Shown here piece by piece: positions 1 to 10,651 of a stretch of 64,000 bases of DNA. The number at the start of each line of letters is the position of its first letter. The first letter of the stretch is position 1. The notes under the pieces were generated by a model that searched no databases, was not told where the DNA came from, and was given only the letters and a program-made list of their open reading frames with translations. Both the position numbers and the translations under genes were made by a program. This DNA comes from Rhizoclosmatium globosum (lineage: Eukaryota > Chytridiomycota > Chytridiomycetes > Chytridiales > Chytriomycetaceae): positions 310,001 to 374,000 of the forward strand of contig MCGO01000042.1 of assembly GCA_002104985.1 (NCBI GenBank), given 5' to 3'.

Positions 1-227
1 TCGCTGTGGCATGTGCTGGTGTATCAGCTACCCTTTCTGTGTATGAAAAATCTTTATTTATGATATCTCAATCGTGTTTTTCCATCGGAGTTTCTTTGTT
101 ACTCGGTCAGATGCACTACCCTTCAGGTGACTGCCGTAGAGTGTAAACAGTTGGTTGTCGTAGGTGAATGCAAAGTTGCTCTTGTTTTTTGGAATACCTA
201 TGTACATGCACGAGTTAGTTACAATTG
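1..227. other. Window edge, no gene recognised
   Basis: I see no convincing coding exon here. The stretch lies downstream of the Pop4 stop codon and probably holds its 3' untranslated region and possibly the end of a neighbouring gene cut off by the window edge. Confidence 0.4.
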
Positions 228-1008
228 TCAGTACATCACATATTTAAAAGGCGTACCCTTGACTACATTGTCGCGTGTAATGATGTAAAACATGCCATCT
301 GTTTCCTTGATCATGATTCCTGAAATTCCAACGTGGTGTTTACACTTTGAATGTGTCACTGTAGCAGAGAATAAGCATTCTGGGGCAAGATACGAAAAAA
401 AGGACCCAACCAGTGAATACAGCGCCGTGGTAATCAGCACGCAGAATCTTGATTAAGCTCTGTTCTGAACTATATACGACATTCCAGTCTTCAGCAAACA
501 GCTCCTTCATATACTGTGTCCACATTTTGTACAGCGGAATGAACATATTGTAACTAAACAGGCATGAATAGGTTAAAACTAGGGATAAATGCCATGGGAT
601 AACCCACGAAAGCCCCGCGTCTTTCAACGAATCCGCTCCAACATCGCCAATTAATTTCTTTTCCTGTCGCGTCAAAGCCTTCTTTCTGCGTCGTTTTCCA
701 AAAGTACCGTCCTTTTTTTGGCGGCGAAGTTCTTTGATTCGTTCTTGGTCGGCAATGTCTCGTGCGCGGTTGTCGAGAAAAGCAGATTTTCCCTTGAGTC
801 TTTCGTCAATGTTTGCACTTGTTTTGAGGAGGGTTGAGGCAGATTGCGATGTTGTTTTTGTTGAAGTTGATGAAGGGGACTGGAGGAGGGAGCGCACGGA
901 GAAGGCACTGCTGTTGCTATTGCTGTTACTAGTAGTATTGCTAGTAGTAGTGCTGCCGTGGTGGAGCTGGGCATACAGCGCCTTCTCAGGTATCGATGTA
1001 TCAGCCAT
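228..1008 (-). CDS. POP4: RNase P/RNase MRP protein subunit Pop4 (Rpp29)
   Basis: Pop4/Rpp29 is an Sm-like-fold subunit of nuclear RNase P and RNase MRP, which process tRNA and rRNA precursors. Two exons are inferred: 1008-411 and 358-228, with a 52-base intron (359-410). Joining them gives HGAVFTVTHSKC, which matches the conserved Rpp29 core (human has HGA...VTKSKC). About 242 residues. The first ~90 residues are Ser/Thr/Asn-rich and low in complexity. A basic stretch (GKRRRKKALTRQEKK) follows, then the Rpp29 segment with PLYKMWTQYM, and the C terminus carries VGISGIMIKET. I chose the ATG at 1008 because the upstream in-frame ATG (1062) would overlap the start codon of the divergent gene at 1061. 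Only about 50 bases separate the two divergent starts, so they probably share a promoter. Family call is firm; the exact start is less so. Confidence 0.88.
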
Positions 1009-1060
1009 CTCTTCTTTTCGTTTGTTGGTTTTGAATCCAAGAAAAAAGAAACGAGAAAAC

Positions 1061-3620
1061 ATGTACTCTCGTGCAGCAAGAAAGTTCTTGACTCCAGACC
1101 CGGATCACGCTAACCCTAATCTGGGGCCAGGCTGTTACACTGCAGATGAAGCTACTCTTATTGCTGGGAAGACTTTGGGCGAGAATGGGTGTGATTCCCT
1201 TCCTTGAAAATCCCCCTTCAGTGTTCTTACCTGACACCCAAAAAATATTAGATATGCTCCTTTCGCGAGTTTAGCCCCACGTGTTTCTTACTTTGATGAA
1301 ACGGTTATCCACGGCCCATCGCCTGGCGCCTATGACCCACCGTTGCAACCCTTTCTCGTGCACAACCCAGACAAAGCTTCTCTCTTTGGTAAATCTCGCG
1401 CAATCCGATTCAAAAATATTGTATCGTTTACACCAAGTCCCAACACGTACACGCTTCCTTCATCTCTCAAGAAAAAGAAGGGTGCATTACTCGGAGGTGA
1501 TGATTCCCACTACAAGAAACCAATGGACCACGGGAAATTGGGAGACACTATCACGTACCAAGCTATCAGCAACGGAACAGCAGCCGCCGCCGCCGATAAT
1601 GGCGCTTCAGCTCCAGGCGACGCCACAGAATCCACAAACTTCCTATCCCAAGAATCCTCACCCCTCGAAGGAACAACAAAACTCGACACCCTCCACTCCT
1701 CCCCGACCCCTAAAAAAGCCACAAAAATCATCATCCCCAAGAAACAACCCCCACCCTCCGCCAAAAAACCCGCAATCGTCTGGCGCAGAAAATACGTCCC
1801 CCCAAGTATCCCCGTCGGCCACTCCGCCTTCGGATACCAAGAAACCCCCACAGGCGAACTCATCCCCCGCTCCCCGCCCAAAAAGTCCTTAGACCCTGGC
1901 CCCGCATACAACTTCATCACGTCCTTTGTCGAGAAGAATAAACACGAAGGAAACGGGTACCGCTTCGCGAGGGAAGGAAAGGGTCTGAAGTTTAAGATTA
2001 CGGAGTCGCCGGGGCCTGGGGTGTATGATGTTTCTGGGGCGGAGAGGTTGATGCGGGTGAGAGAGTTTGGGAGTGGGCCTGCTGTTATGACGCTTGCGCC
2101 TTGTGTGCGGTTGACGGATGAGATTGTGACGGATGCGTTGAAGAAGGTAATAGCTGTTTTCTTTCCGGGGGATGATAATTGAATTTTGGTATTCGCAACC
2201 CACTATTCTAGGCTGTACCAGGTATGAATATGAATATACGGCATTTCATACTGGCTAATTTATTACACTAAGGTCCTGGTGCATATGAGTTCAAGGCAAC
2301 ACTCAAGAATCCACGTTTAGTCGGTGCAAATGTCCCCGCGTTTGGAAGCTCTTCCAATCACATGGCGCCGTCAAATTACATCCCTACAGATTTAATGAAA
2401 ACCCCAGCTCCAGGCGCATATTATCCCGAATTCGCGACCATCAATAAACCACCTGCGTTCAGGCCTCAGCCATTCGGATCGACGACGAATCGATTTGATA
2501 ACACGGCGGAGGAACGGAGCAGACAGCTTCCTGCGCCTGGGTCATATGATCTTGCGGCGTTTGAAACTATGAGTTTGAATGAACGTAGGGTGAGGTTGAT
2601 GACTCCAGGGGGAACTAGGCCAAAGGCGTTTGGTTCTGTGAGCGAGCGGTTTGTGAAGCCGAAACCAGTTAAGAGTATTTCGAGCCTTTATTTGTATTCT
2701 AAAACTCATTTGTCACGTCTGTCAATGCTGTAAATAGCCTCGAGTTCCAGGTACGACACCTTTTCTGAAACATCAATACCCATTCTCAACATCATCACCA
2801 AAAACAGGACCAGGCCAATACGATATTGCAAACATCCCACCCCCTCCACCAACCCACACATCCAACGGAAAACGAAACGGAAACATCCACACAGGTCTCC
2901 CCTCTCGCAAACACACACCCGCATCACCAATCAAACAAAAGCGCCGAAAACCACAAGTTATTGTCCAACCACTCGGTGGAGGCGGAAGTGCATACCCTGA
3001 CGCCAAAAACGTCCGCATCCCCGTCTTTGGAACACAAACGGCCCGGTTCCATAAATTCGACGATGCAGAAGGTACCCCCAACTTTCATCTACTTCCAATA
3101 TGAATTAATTACGGTTATGTCCATGTAGATCTTCCACCTCCAGGTGCATATGAAATCGCACAGGCGTTTGAAACGCTGAAGACGAAGGGACGGATTGAGA
3201 AGCATAGTATGCTTGGAAGTCATATGACGAGGGAATTGTTCCCGCGTAAGTATTTTTGTGTTTTTGTTGTGGTTTGGTTAATGTGGTTGTTCAGCACCGC
3301 AAAACGTACCGGGACCTGGTGAATGTATGTATCACCCTTTTGTGTTAGATGAATAAGAGCATTAATGGAATGTTTTAGACGAGGCGTTTCCGAAAGCACA
3401 CAGACGGGCTGTTCAAGCTCAACACGGGGCCTTCCTCAGTTCGGTAAGTCCAAGCAAGCTATGAAAATGTTGCTTTTTTCTAAAGCAAGCTTAGAAACTG
3501 CGGTTTGATGAGAAGCCTGAGCCTGTTCCTGGGCCTGACACATATTTGACCCATGATTACAACAACGGACTGATCAAAAAGAGTTTCAATATTACCATGA
3601 GAGATTGGAGTGACGAGTGA
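1061..3620 (+). CDS. Sperm-tail PG-rich repeat (SHIPPO/STPGR) protein
   Basis: Nine exons are inferred: 1061-1188, 1252-2146, 2212-2221, 2273-2667, 2738-3071, 3129-3245, 3295-3324, 3379-3443 and 3495-3620. They make 699 residues in one continuous frame. About twelve PG-rich motifs are spread along the protein, e.g. LGPGCY, PSPGAYD, SPGPGVYD, VPGPGAYE, TPAPGAYY, PAPGSYD, TGPGQYD, PPPGAYE, VPGPGEYE and VPGPDTY. STPGR proteins are microtubule-associated and typical of organisms with cilia or flagella; in animals several are axonemal microtubule inner proteins. Introns repeatedly interrupt the motifs, and one exon is only 10 bases (2212-2221), needed to restore VPGPGAYE. The middle of exon 2 is a Pro/Ser/Thr-rich linker. 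Its neighbour downstream is an axonemal dynein subunit, which supports a flagellar role. Which STPGR orthologue this is cannot be said. Confidence 0.88.
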
Positions 3621-3864
3621 TTCTCTTCTTTCTTTATTAATTACTTATTTCATTTATTTGCGTGTTAGTTTATTGTTTGATGGAGAGATTGACAATTTTT
3701 ATTGTACTCCAACGTCACTTCATCCTTCACACTGAAATCATCGTTGCCCGTCCAGAAACTGCAACTTACTTATAGAGTCTCTAGAATAACGCGTCAATCG
3801 AAATAGCTTTAGCCTCAGAACCAAAGACCCAGACCCCTCCCTAAATCAAACTCAAACTCAACAC

Positions 3865-4899
3865 ATGATCACACCATCTCAATCCCTCGTTCGATACGAC
3901 AACCCCGTCCTCGTTTCTCGAACAGATGGAAACTTGAAAACAAAAGAAGTCGTTGGAGGTGGCGCTGCGGACAAATCCGGAAAACCACCCCTCCCAAATG
4001 CAGGTGGACCCAAGAAACTTCCCCCCGTCGACGATAAATCACGCGCAAAAACCCCAACACAAACAGACGACATCCTGAACTCCATCTTGCCTCCTCGGTA
4101 TATATTTCCCGCCCTCTAAACGTCAAAAACACTCCAGAAATATTGATGTTGATGTTTTTTTTAAAATTTAGGGAGTGGGAAGAAAGTGGACAACTGTGGG
4201 TCCAGAAAGTATCCAGCACCCCTGCAACCCGTCTTGACGTCATCAACCTCCAAGAACAGTTGGATCACACCCTCCAAAAGCGACAGGCGAGAGAAACTGG
4301 AATCGATCCTGTTCGTCGTGAATTATACGTGCAAACTTTTGGTAATACAAGCTTCTATTCCAATTTGAAATCTTTTTTAACTTATGGGGGTGGGGTCATT
4401 TCACAGATGAGTTGATTCGACAAGTTACAATCTCATGCCAGGAACGTGGGTTGCTCCTCCTTCGTGTGCGTGACGAAATCAGAATGTCGATCGCGGCGTA
4501 CCAGACGCTGTATGAAAGTTCTGTTGCGTTTGGAATGAGGAAGGCGTTGCAGGCTGAGCAAGGGAAATCAGATATGGATAACAGGGTATGTAAATGAGTA
4601 TCATTTTGGAAAATATGTTAATTATGATAATGTGCGAAATAGATCAAGGAGCTCGAGGAGGAGAAACGTCAATTGGAGCAGAGTGTTCTTGAACTGAAAG
4701 CTAAATGTGAGGCGATTGAGAAACGTGAGAGTGAGAGGCGAGCCATGGAAGAGAGAAAGCACGCGGAAGAAATTGCATTCTTGAAAAAGACAAATGTCCA
4801 GCTCAAGGTTTGTTGTCGTTGTGTTTCATTTTCGTTCGCTCATTTTCTCACTTCTCTCAGACTCAACTCGAAGGTATTCTCAGTCCCCAAAAGAAATGA
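3865..4899 (+). CDS. DNALI1: Axonemal dynein light intermediate chain (DNALI1/p28)
   Basis: Five exons: 3865-4097, 4172-4341, 4407-4585, 4643-4807 and 4861-4899, giving 261 residues. This matches the usual length of the p28/DNALI1 family. The start (MITP..SLVRYDNPVLVSR), ILPPREW, VSSTPATRLDV, QARETGI.PVRRELY, LLLRVRDEIRM, AYQTLYESSVAFGMRKALQ and the C-terminal coiled coil ending LEGILSPKK are all highly conserved family signatures. The protein is a light chain of single-headed inner-arm axonemal dyneins and acts in the flagellar axoneme. The second half is a predicted coiled coil (Glu/Lys/Arg-rich heptads from about residue 175). It lies about 245 bases downstream of the PG-rich repeat gene on the same strand, so two flagellar genes are adjacent. 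A marker that the organism makes motile flagellated cells. Confidence 0.96.
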
Positions 4900-5006
4900 G
4901 AGTATTATCAAAGGGGGTTAATATTTTGGTGGAACTGCATCCGTTCGTTTTTTGGATTTATTTTACAGTCTTTACTTCATACAATTTCGTAAAAATAAAT
5001 ATTCGT

Positions 5007-5681
5007 TTAGGATTGATACTGATTTGGAGGAGGAACATACGGCTGAAGAGGAGCCGGAGGAGCAGTTGGAGGAGCATATTGCGGATATGTTGTATACTGT
5101 GGTGGTGGCGGTGGAGGAGGTTGTTGCCCAAACTGTTGAGAATACGGATACGCCGCAACCATCCCATTCTGCTGCAAAAACACTGGAGATGGAGCACGAT
5201 ATGGCTGCTGAAACTGTGGCTGATCGTATGGCGACGGCGGACGAAACGACTGTTGAACCATCGGTGTACCCCCACACGGACTCGCGTTCTGCCCACCAAT
5301 CACAACCACAGTCGTCACCTGGTTCTGGTTCCGTGGTTGAACGCGTCCGTTTAGTACAAGCCGCGCATTCCGGAATAGAACAAGTCCAATTAGGATGAAG
5401 GCAGTTCCGATTGGAACGAGGACCCAGCTTCCGAGGCCGATTGCGGATGTGAAGTAGAGTTGGAGGTATAGTGCGATGGCGAGGGCGATGAGTGCTATGC
5501 CCCAGAGAATGTATCCGATTCCTATGCCGCGGCCGTATGAGGTTCGGAAGATTACGTTGGATTCGTCGATGCAGCTGAACCCTAGAGATCCGACTATGGG
5601 AGTGAAACAGATGCTTGTTATTGCGCCGACGGCGGTTATCACGTGGTCAAAGTTGGGTGGGGAAGTTGATTGGTTTTGCAT
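5007..5681 (-). CDS. Membrane protein with Pro/Gln-rich tail, tandem paralogue 1
   Basis: Family not recognised. Intronless, 224 residues from the ATG at 5681; an upstream ATG at 5720 is possible, but 5681 aligns with the start of the next paralogue. The first ~110 residues have three hydrophobic segments (VITAVGAITSICFTPIVGSL, IGIGYILWGIALIALAIALY, SWVLVPIGTAFILIGLVLF). Between the first two sits a conserved signature, DESNVIFRTSYGRGIGIGY. The C-terminal half is disordered and rich in Pro, Gln and Tyr, with repeated PYRAPSP-type and polyproline stretches, and probably faces the cytosol. Two clear paralogues follow on the same strand. The convergent neighbour is DNALI1, whose last exon ends about 110 bases away. 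No function is proposed. Confidence 0.72.
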   Translation of the reverse strand: MQNQSTSPPNFDHVITAVGAITSICFTPIVGSLGFSCIDESNVIFRTSYGRGIGIGYILWGIALIALAIALYLQLYFTSAIGLGSWVLVPIGTAFILIGLVLFRNARLVLNGRVQPRNQNQVTTVVVIGGQNASPCGGTPMVQQSFRPPSPYDQPQFQQPYRAPSPVFLQQNGMVAAYPYSQQFGQQPPPPPPPQYTTYPQYAPPTAPPAPLQPYVPPPNQYQS

Positions 5682-5777
5682 TTTTTGCAATGTGACAATT
5701 CTTTTTCTGCTCTGTACCATTTGTTTATTATTCGAGTTGTTTATAAAATGTCTATCAAGTGCGTCCTTTGTTCTTAT

Positions 5778-6452
5778 CTATGGATTGGTGGGACTTGAAG
5801 TCGAATAACGAACGGGAGATGGTGAATAGTGTACAGGAGACGGAGGCGGCAAAGGTGTCGGATATTGTGGTTGTGCTCCATACGTTGGATACGCGGTATA
5901 TGCTGCCGCTTGTGGCTGGGAATAGTAAGGAGCAGCCCCTGAATCTTGTTGGATGTAAACAGGTGAAGGAGCTCTATAAGGCTGATATTGAGGCTGCCCA
6001 TATTGCGCTGTTGTACTGTACACTGGGTACTGAGGTGGGTTATATTGCATTGCTGTTTCAGGTCCATACCCCGGACCAGGCTGATACACAGGAAACACAA
6101 TCGCAGTCGGATGAACGCGTTCCTCCAAATCTCTCCTCGAATTACGAAGCTGACTCCATCCAATGAAAAGACAGATTATCCCAAGAGGCGCCAAGAACCA
6201 ACATTCTAGACCAAAGTCGGGCAATATATCGAGCCGGACATACAGTATGACAAGAAACGCGAGCAGGCCTGTACCCCAAATAATGTAACCAAATCCTATT
6301 CCTCGAGTGTAGGAGGTACGTATTATGAAGTTTGACTCATCGATACAGCAGTATCCAATACAAGCCAGGACTGGAGTGCAACAGATACTAGCAAAAATAG
6401 CTAGCGCTGTTACACCATGGTTAAAGCCAGGTGAGTTGGTTTGATCTTGCAT
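5778..6452 (-). CDS. Membrane protein with Pro/Tyr-rich tail, tandem paralogue 2
   Basis: Intronless, 224 residues. It is clearly homologous to the gene at 5007-5681: the start MQDQTNSPGFNHGV parallels MQNQSTSPPNFDHV, and the signature is DESNFIIRTSYTRGIGFGY. It has the same three hydrophobic segments and a Pro/Gln/Tyr-rich tail that includes PQYQPYRAPSPVYIQQ. In both proteins the short loop after the third segment carries Arg-rich residues (LRNSRRDLEER here). Similar length and the tight head-to-tail spacing of about 100 bases indicate local tandem duplication. Function unknown; possibly a scaffold whose tail binds WW/SH3-type partners, but that is inference only. Confidence 0.72.
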   Translation of the reverse strand: MQDQTNSPGFNHGVTALAIFASICCTPVLACIGYCCIDESNFIIRTSYTRGIGFGYIIWGTGLLAFLVILYVRLDILPDFGLECWFLAPLGIICLFIGWSQLRNSRRDLEERVHPTAIVFPVYQPGPGYGPETAMQYNPPQYPVYSTTAQYGQPQYQPYRAPSPVYIQQDSGAAPYYSQPQAAAYTAYPTYGAQPQYPTPLPPPSPVHYSPSPVRYSTSSPTNP

Positions 6453-6624
6453 TTGAAAACGGAACGGTTGGAATGATTGCTGTGTAAATCACCGGCAAAT
6501 CAAATCAAAAAGTATATTCATGCTTTTTGAATTCGAGACTAGTATTTGATGGAGACTTGGTGTATGCATATGAAAATGTGTGGATGCGTTTATTACTTTT
6601 TCCGCGATTCCTCTGGTCTTGAAC

Positions 6625-7467
6625 TCATCCATTCATCAACTTCTTATACCCTTTAATCTTGATAAACTCTTCATTCGTGATTCCATATTTCGACGAGAGT
6701 TGCTGATGATCCGAATTCATGACTTCATCGATACCGCCTTTGACGTTGAGCAAGTTTGGAATCTGGAGATGGAGTGCAAGACTTTCGAGACTCATTCGTC
6801 GTTGAAGGTTTGGTGTGCCCTGTGTTGACTCTGGAATAGAGGGGGCAGCAGCAGATTTGTGTTGGGGGTTGTAAGGCGGTTGCGGGGCATAAGGAGGATG
6901 TTGCTGTTGTGCCGCTTGAGCGTATGTTGGGTAAGGCGGCGGTTGTAGTGGAGGTGCTTGAATGAAAACCATTGTGGCGTTTGGATGGACATTGACGCGT
7001 CGAATGGATCCGTTGAGAATGATTTTGCTTGTTCGGATGTGAACGAGACCAATCATGATCCAAATTATTCCGACGGGGATGAGAAAAAATAGGTACATGT
7101 TGCAGGTGTTTGAGCAGTAACTGTAGTTTGTGTCGTAGGAATATAGTTTATAGTAGGTTCCGGACGCGTCGTAATATGAATATGAATATGTCGAGTATAT
7201 ATTTGTTGCGTTGAGGTTTCTTAGGCAGGTGGGGACGCAGAGGTATGATTTGAGCATCCATGATAGACTGCACATTGCAACGCCCCAGATAAAGAAGCCA
7301 AATCCAAGTCCTCTGCCGTAAGACGCTTTGAATATAATATCTTTTGAGTCTGCAAAGCATAAAGCGATGCAGGCGAGGACGGGAGTAAAGAATAGAGAAG
7401 CGAGGAGACCAGCAGACACGAGCCACAAGTCAAACTCTCTTGTCGCAGGATCTTGATTGAGTTGCAT
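6625..7467 (-). CDS. Membrane protein, longer and more divergent tandem paralogue 3
   Basis: 280 residues from the ATG at 7467, which aligns with the starts of its two paralogues; an in-frame ATG at 7539 would add 24 residues. It shares the family signature in a diverged form (DSKDIIFKASYGRGLGFGF) and the first two hydrophobic segments. Between the second and third segments it carries an insertion rich in Tyr, Ser, Thr and Asn with several Cys (CVPTCLRNLN, CSNTCN), which could be a disulfide-bonded extracellular loop. The tail has a polyproline/Gln stretch and then a unique ~60-residue end ending in KGYKKLMNG. It diverges from the acyl-CoA dehydrogenase gene; the two starts are about 110 bases apart. 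Confidence 0.68.
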   Translation of the reverse strand: MQLNQDPATREFDLWLVSAGLLASLFFTPVLACIALCFADSKDIIFKASYGRGLGFGFFIWGVAMCSLSWMLKSYLCVPTCLRNLNATNIYSTYSYSYYDASGTYYKLYSYDTNYSYCSNTCNMYLFFLIPVGIIWIMIGLVHIRTSKIILNGSIRRVNVHPNATMVFIQAPPLQPPPYPTYAQAAQQQHPPYAPQPPYNPQHKSAAAPSIPESTQGTPNLQRRMSLESLALHLQIPNLLNVKGGIDEVMNSDHQQLSSKYGITNEEFIKIKGYKKLMNG

Positions 7468-7579
7468 GTGATTGGCATGGTTGTTGTTTACTGTTATTGC
7501 CTGTACTGGAGTAGCAGTCGTGACGAATATCCGATTCATTTTTCAAGATTCATCCGACAATTTCAGTGATGCAAAAAAG

Positions 7580-9063
7580 ATGTCAGAATCAGTCTTCCTT
7601 TCGCTGAGCCCCAAAGTGCAGTCGCTGTACAAGGCGCTTACAGCCTTTGTCGAGTACGAATGCATCCCCGCTGAGAAGGTGTACCACAACCAGCTGGGCG
7701 CCCTGGGCCACGCGGATCGATGGACACGAGTACCAGCGATCCTGGAGGAGCTCAAGACAAGGGCCAAGGCACTCGGGCTCTGGAACCTCTTTCTCCCGCC
7801 GGTTTACGGGTCGCTGTCGCCGGGCTTCACGAATCTGGAGTACGCGGTTCTGTGCGAGGTGATGGGCCGCTCGTTCATTGCGCCGGAAGCCTGCAACTGC
7901 GGCGCACCAGATACCGGAAACATGGAAGTGCTGGCGAAGTACGGCTCGGCGGCGCAGAAGGACGCCTGGCTCAAGCCGCTCATGGCCGGTGTCATTAGAT
8001 CGGCCTTTGCGATGACTGAGCCCGGCGTGGCGTCGGCCGATGCGACAAACATCGAAACACGCATCGAGAGAGACGAGAAGAACAAGGAATACGTGATTAA
8101 TGGGCGCAAGTGGTGGATCAGTGGTGCTGGTGCGTGGTTCCTCTATTTGTCAGCACTGTTCCCCACCCAGGAGCCTCCCTTGCAATCACACTCACTCATC
8201 TCATTTCTTAAAAATCAGGTGACCCAAGATGCAAAGTCTACTTGCTCATGGGAAAGACGGACTTTGGCGCAAAGAAGCATCTGCAGCAATCCGTCGTGAT
8301 TGTTCCATGTGAGCATTATTTAATATTCCCCACCCCACATCATTACCACCAATCAATCCCTATTTCTATTCTAATAATCCTTCCTCTTCCAAAACCATCA
8401 GCCGACACCCCCGGAATCAAAGTCACGCGTCCAATGCTCATCTTTGGTTACGACGATGCCGCCCACGGCCACATGGAAATCACTTTCACAAACGTCCGTG
8501 TCCCCTTTGAAAACATTATCCTCGGTGAAGGCCGTGGCTTCGAAATCGTACAAGGCCGTCTCGGTCCCGGCCGTATCCACCACTGCATGCGTTCAATCGG
8601 TATGGCCGAACGTGCCCTCGAACTCCATGTCCTTCGTACAACGGACCCCTCCCGCAAGACATTCGGGAAACTCATTGCGGACCACAACCCAACCCCCATC
8701 GCGGAATCCCGTATCGAAATCAACCAGGCGCGTCTTCTTGTCCTCGACGCCGCCGATAAGATTGATAAACTCGGTGCAAAGGCGGCTCTCAAAGAAATTG
8801 GGATGGCGAAAATCATTGTTCCGCAGATGGCTTGTCGTGTCATTGACCGTGCTATTCAGGCTCATGGTGGCGGAGGTGTGTCCCAGGATTTCCCATTGGC
8901 GTACATGTATGCCATGATGCGTACTCTGAGAATTGCGGATGGACCGGATGAGGTTCATATGAGACAGGTGGCGGGGTATGAAATCAAGAAGCAGACTCAA
9001 TTGAGAGACTCGTATGCCAAGCAGAAGGAGGCTGAGAATAAGCTTGTTGCTGCCAAGCTCTAG
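7580..9063 (+). CDS. Acyl-CoA dehydrogenase, ACAD10/ACAD11 type
   Basis: Three exons (7580-8129, 8219-8308, 8402-9063) give 433 residues, the usual length of the stand-alone dehydrogenase domain of this family. Motifs in order: the N-terminal helical domain (LYKALTAFVEYECIPAE), FAMTEPGVASADATNI in the beta-barrel FAD/substrate region, [21 protein letters not shown] spanning intron 1, GEGRGFEIVQGRLGPGRIHH in the C-terminal domain, and IQAHGGGGVSQDFPL followed by LRIADGPDEVH. These are hallmarks of ACAD10/11-like enzymes, FAD-dependent dehydrogenases acting on long-chain or hydroxylated acyl-CoAs. No kinase/phosphatase domains are fused, unlike human ACAD10/11. The C-terminal QKEAENKLVAAKL ends in AKL, which resembles a PTS1 peroxisomal signal, so peroxisomal location is plausible (inference). 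Confidence 0.95.
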
Positions 9064-9218
9064 TTGTCTTTGAATATTATGGATTTGGTTTTTGGGACGA
9101 AGAAACTATGAAATAAAAAGTGGGATATGAGAATTGTGAACTAGTCTCATAGAAAAAATATATAAGAGGTACTGTACTTTATTATTCATAGAAAGTATCA
9201 CTTCTTGGGAACAAAACA

Positions 9219-10410
9219 TCAGATCCATTGAACAACCTTTTCTGCCATAAACCCGGATGAATGTACAACAAATCCATGCTGCACATTATCTTTACATAAG
9301 ATGGCTTCAATTTCCGGAAACTTCACTTTCATATCTTTATAATGACTCTCGTCCGCCCACTGGTCGTTAGGCCCATAATACAAAACAAGTTTATCGTGAT
9401 TGCGTTTGATTGTTTCAAAGTCCAGTTCCAACACTTGCTTCATTTCCCAATCTGCAAGGGTTAAGGTATGTAATCCGGTTTGTTGAAACAAAAGGTACGT
9501 TGTTGTGATTTCTATCGCATAGCTGGTCATCCCCTATTGAATTGTGGTTTTTAACTCGTTTATGTTACTGTAATGCAATGAATAGATACCCACCGTGAAA
9601 TATTCCAAGATTGCGTGCAAGATAACAGGAAACCCCATAAAAAGCAGTCGCATCATCATTACAATGAACGCTACAACATGTCTTACACCCCACATTGATA
9701 TCCATTGCATAACTCTCCCATTCGGAGTCCTTGCAATCTCCTTGATAGCTGGAAACAAGAGTATCGCTTTCTCAATATTTCCCACTTGAGAACGGTGTCT
9801 GAGAACAGCCAGCGTCATAAAACAACCAATCGAATGGCCACACAGAATAAACCGAGTGTCTTTCGGATACAGAGTCCGAATATGGTCAAACAGAATCAGT
9901 TTATGGTTGATTTGTTGGTCCATCGAAAGAGGACCTGGTGTACCACTGGCATCAAAATAACGGTTCCATGAATGGACTATGGATTCTTGGTGTGATTCAG
10001 AGGCGGAAAAGTCTGCAAGTGAGTGTCCGACGTGTTGAAGGACAATGACGTCGAGATTGAGTGTAGGACGGACTTGGTGGGCGTTGTTGACGATGCTTTC
10101 GGCGAAGGGTTTGTAGAATTGGAGGACGCCGGGGTTTCCTTTGTATTTCAGATGTGGTCAGAATGTTGTTTTTTTGAGTGGGGAAACGTTAGGGTACACC
10201 TGGTATAATGATCATCACCGTCCTGGAAGGAACGGGGGTTTCTTGGTTTCGGCAGATGAATACTTGGGAGATTGCTTTGTTGGGTAGCTCCCAGGTCTCC
10301 AAACATCCAGTGGTCTTTTCGTTTTCAAACATGTTTGTTGTATGTTTGTGGCTGTGTTTGTCGATTTTTGCCGAGAGGTTGAAAGGGATGATCAGCCACT
10401 GTAATTCCAT
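9219..10410 (-). CDS. Lipid-droplet-associated hydrolase (LDAH-type alpha/beta hydrolase), single-copy paralogue
   Basis: Three exons (10410-10200, 10138-9594, 9533-9219) give 356 residues. The alpha/beta-hydrolase signature is present: an oxyanion region IIIPGNPG (split by intron 1), the nucleophile elbow GHSIGC, conserved YPKDTRFILCGHSIG and LLFPAIKEIARTPNGR, and a late segment LVLYYGPNDQWADESHY with the probable catalytic Asp, then NVQHGFVVH with the probable catalytic His. LDAH/C2orf43 proteins sit on lipid droplets; their hydrolase role in sterol-ester turnover is debated. A hydrophobic stretch after the elbow (VVAFIVMMMRLLFMGFPVIL) may be the droplet-binding hairpin. This copy has an N-terminal extension relative to the paralogues at 16950, 24131 and 31338, and it is clearly diverged from them, so its duplication is older than the triplication next door. 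Confidence 0.9.
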
Positions 10411-10651
10411 GTTATTAATTATCCGCTGGGTATGCAGAGATTCCAGGGTACACGCAGCACCGAAAGAAACTTTCTCCCTCCTACCAGAATCTGATTATAC
10501 AACCTAAATTACCATCAATCAATGTATCAAACTCCCTTCCAATACAGCATACGTTCACAGCCAGAAATAATCATCTATAACTCATATATATTTTATTTTT
10601 CAATTTCTTTTATTCAAAACGAGTGCAAGGCAAATAAAAAGCACTTGTAAG

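Noticed and set aside
1009..1062. N-terminal extension of Pop4 from the ATG at 1062
   Set aside because: It would overlap the start codon of the divergent PG-rich repeat gene and adds a hydrophobic/basic stretch not typical of Pop4.
4794..5354. 186-codon plus-strand frame after DNALI1
   Set aside because: It overlaps the last DNALI1 intron and is antisense to the first membrane-protein paralogue; composition is Arg/Leu/Ile-rich shadow.
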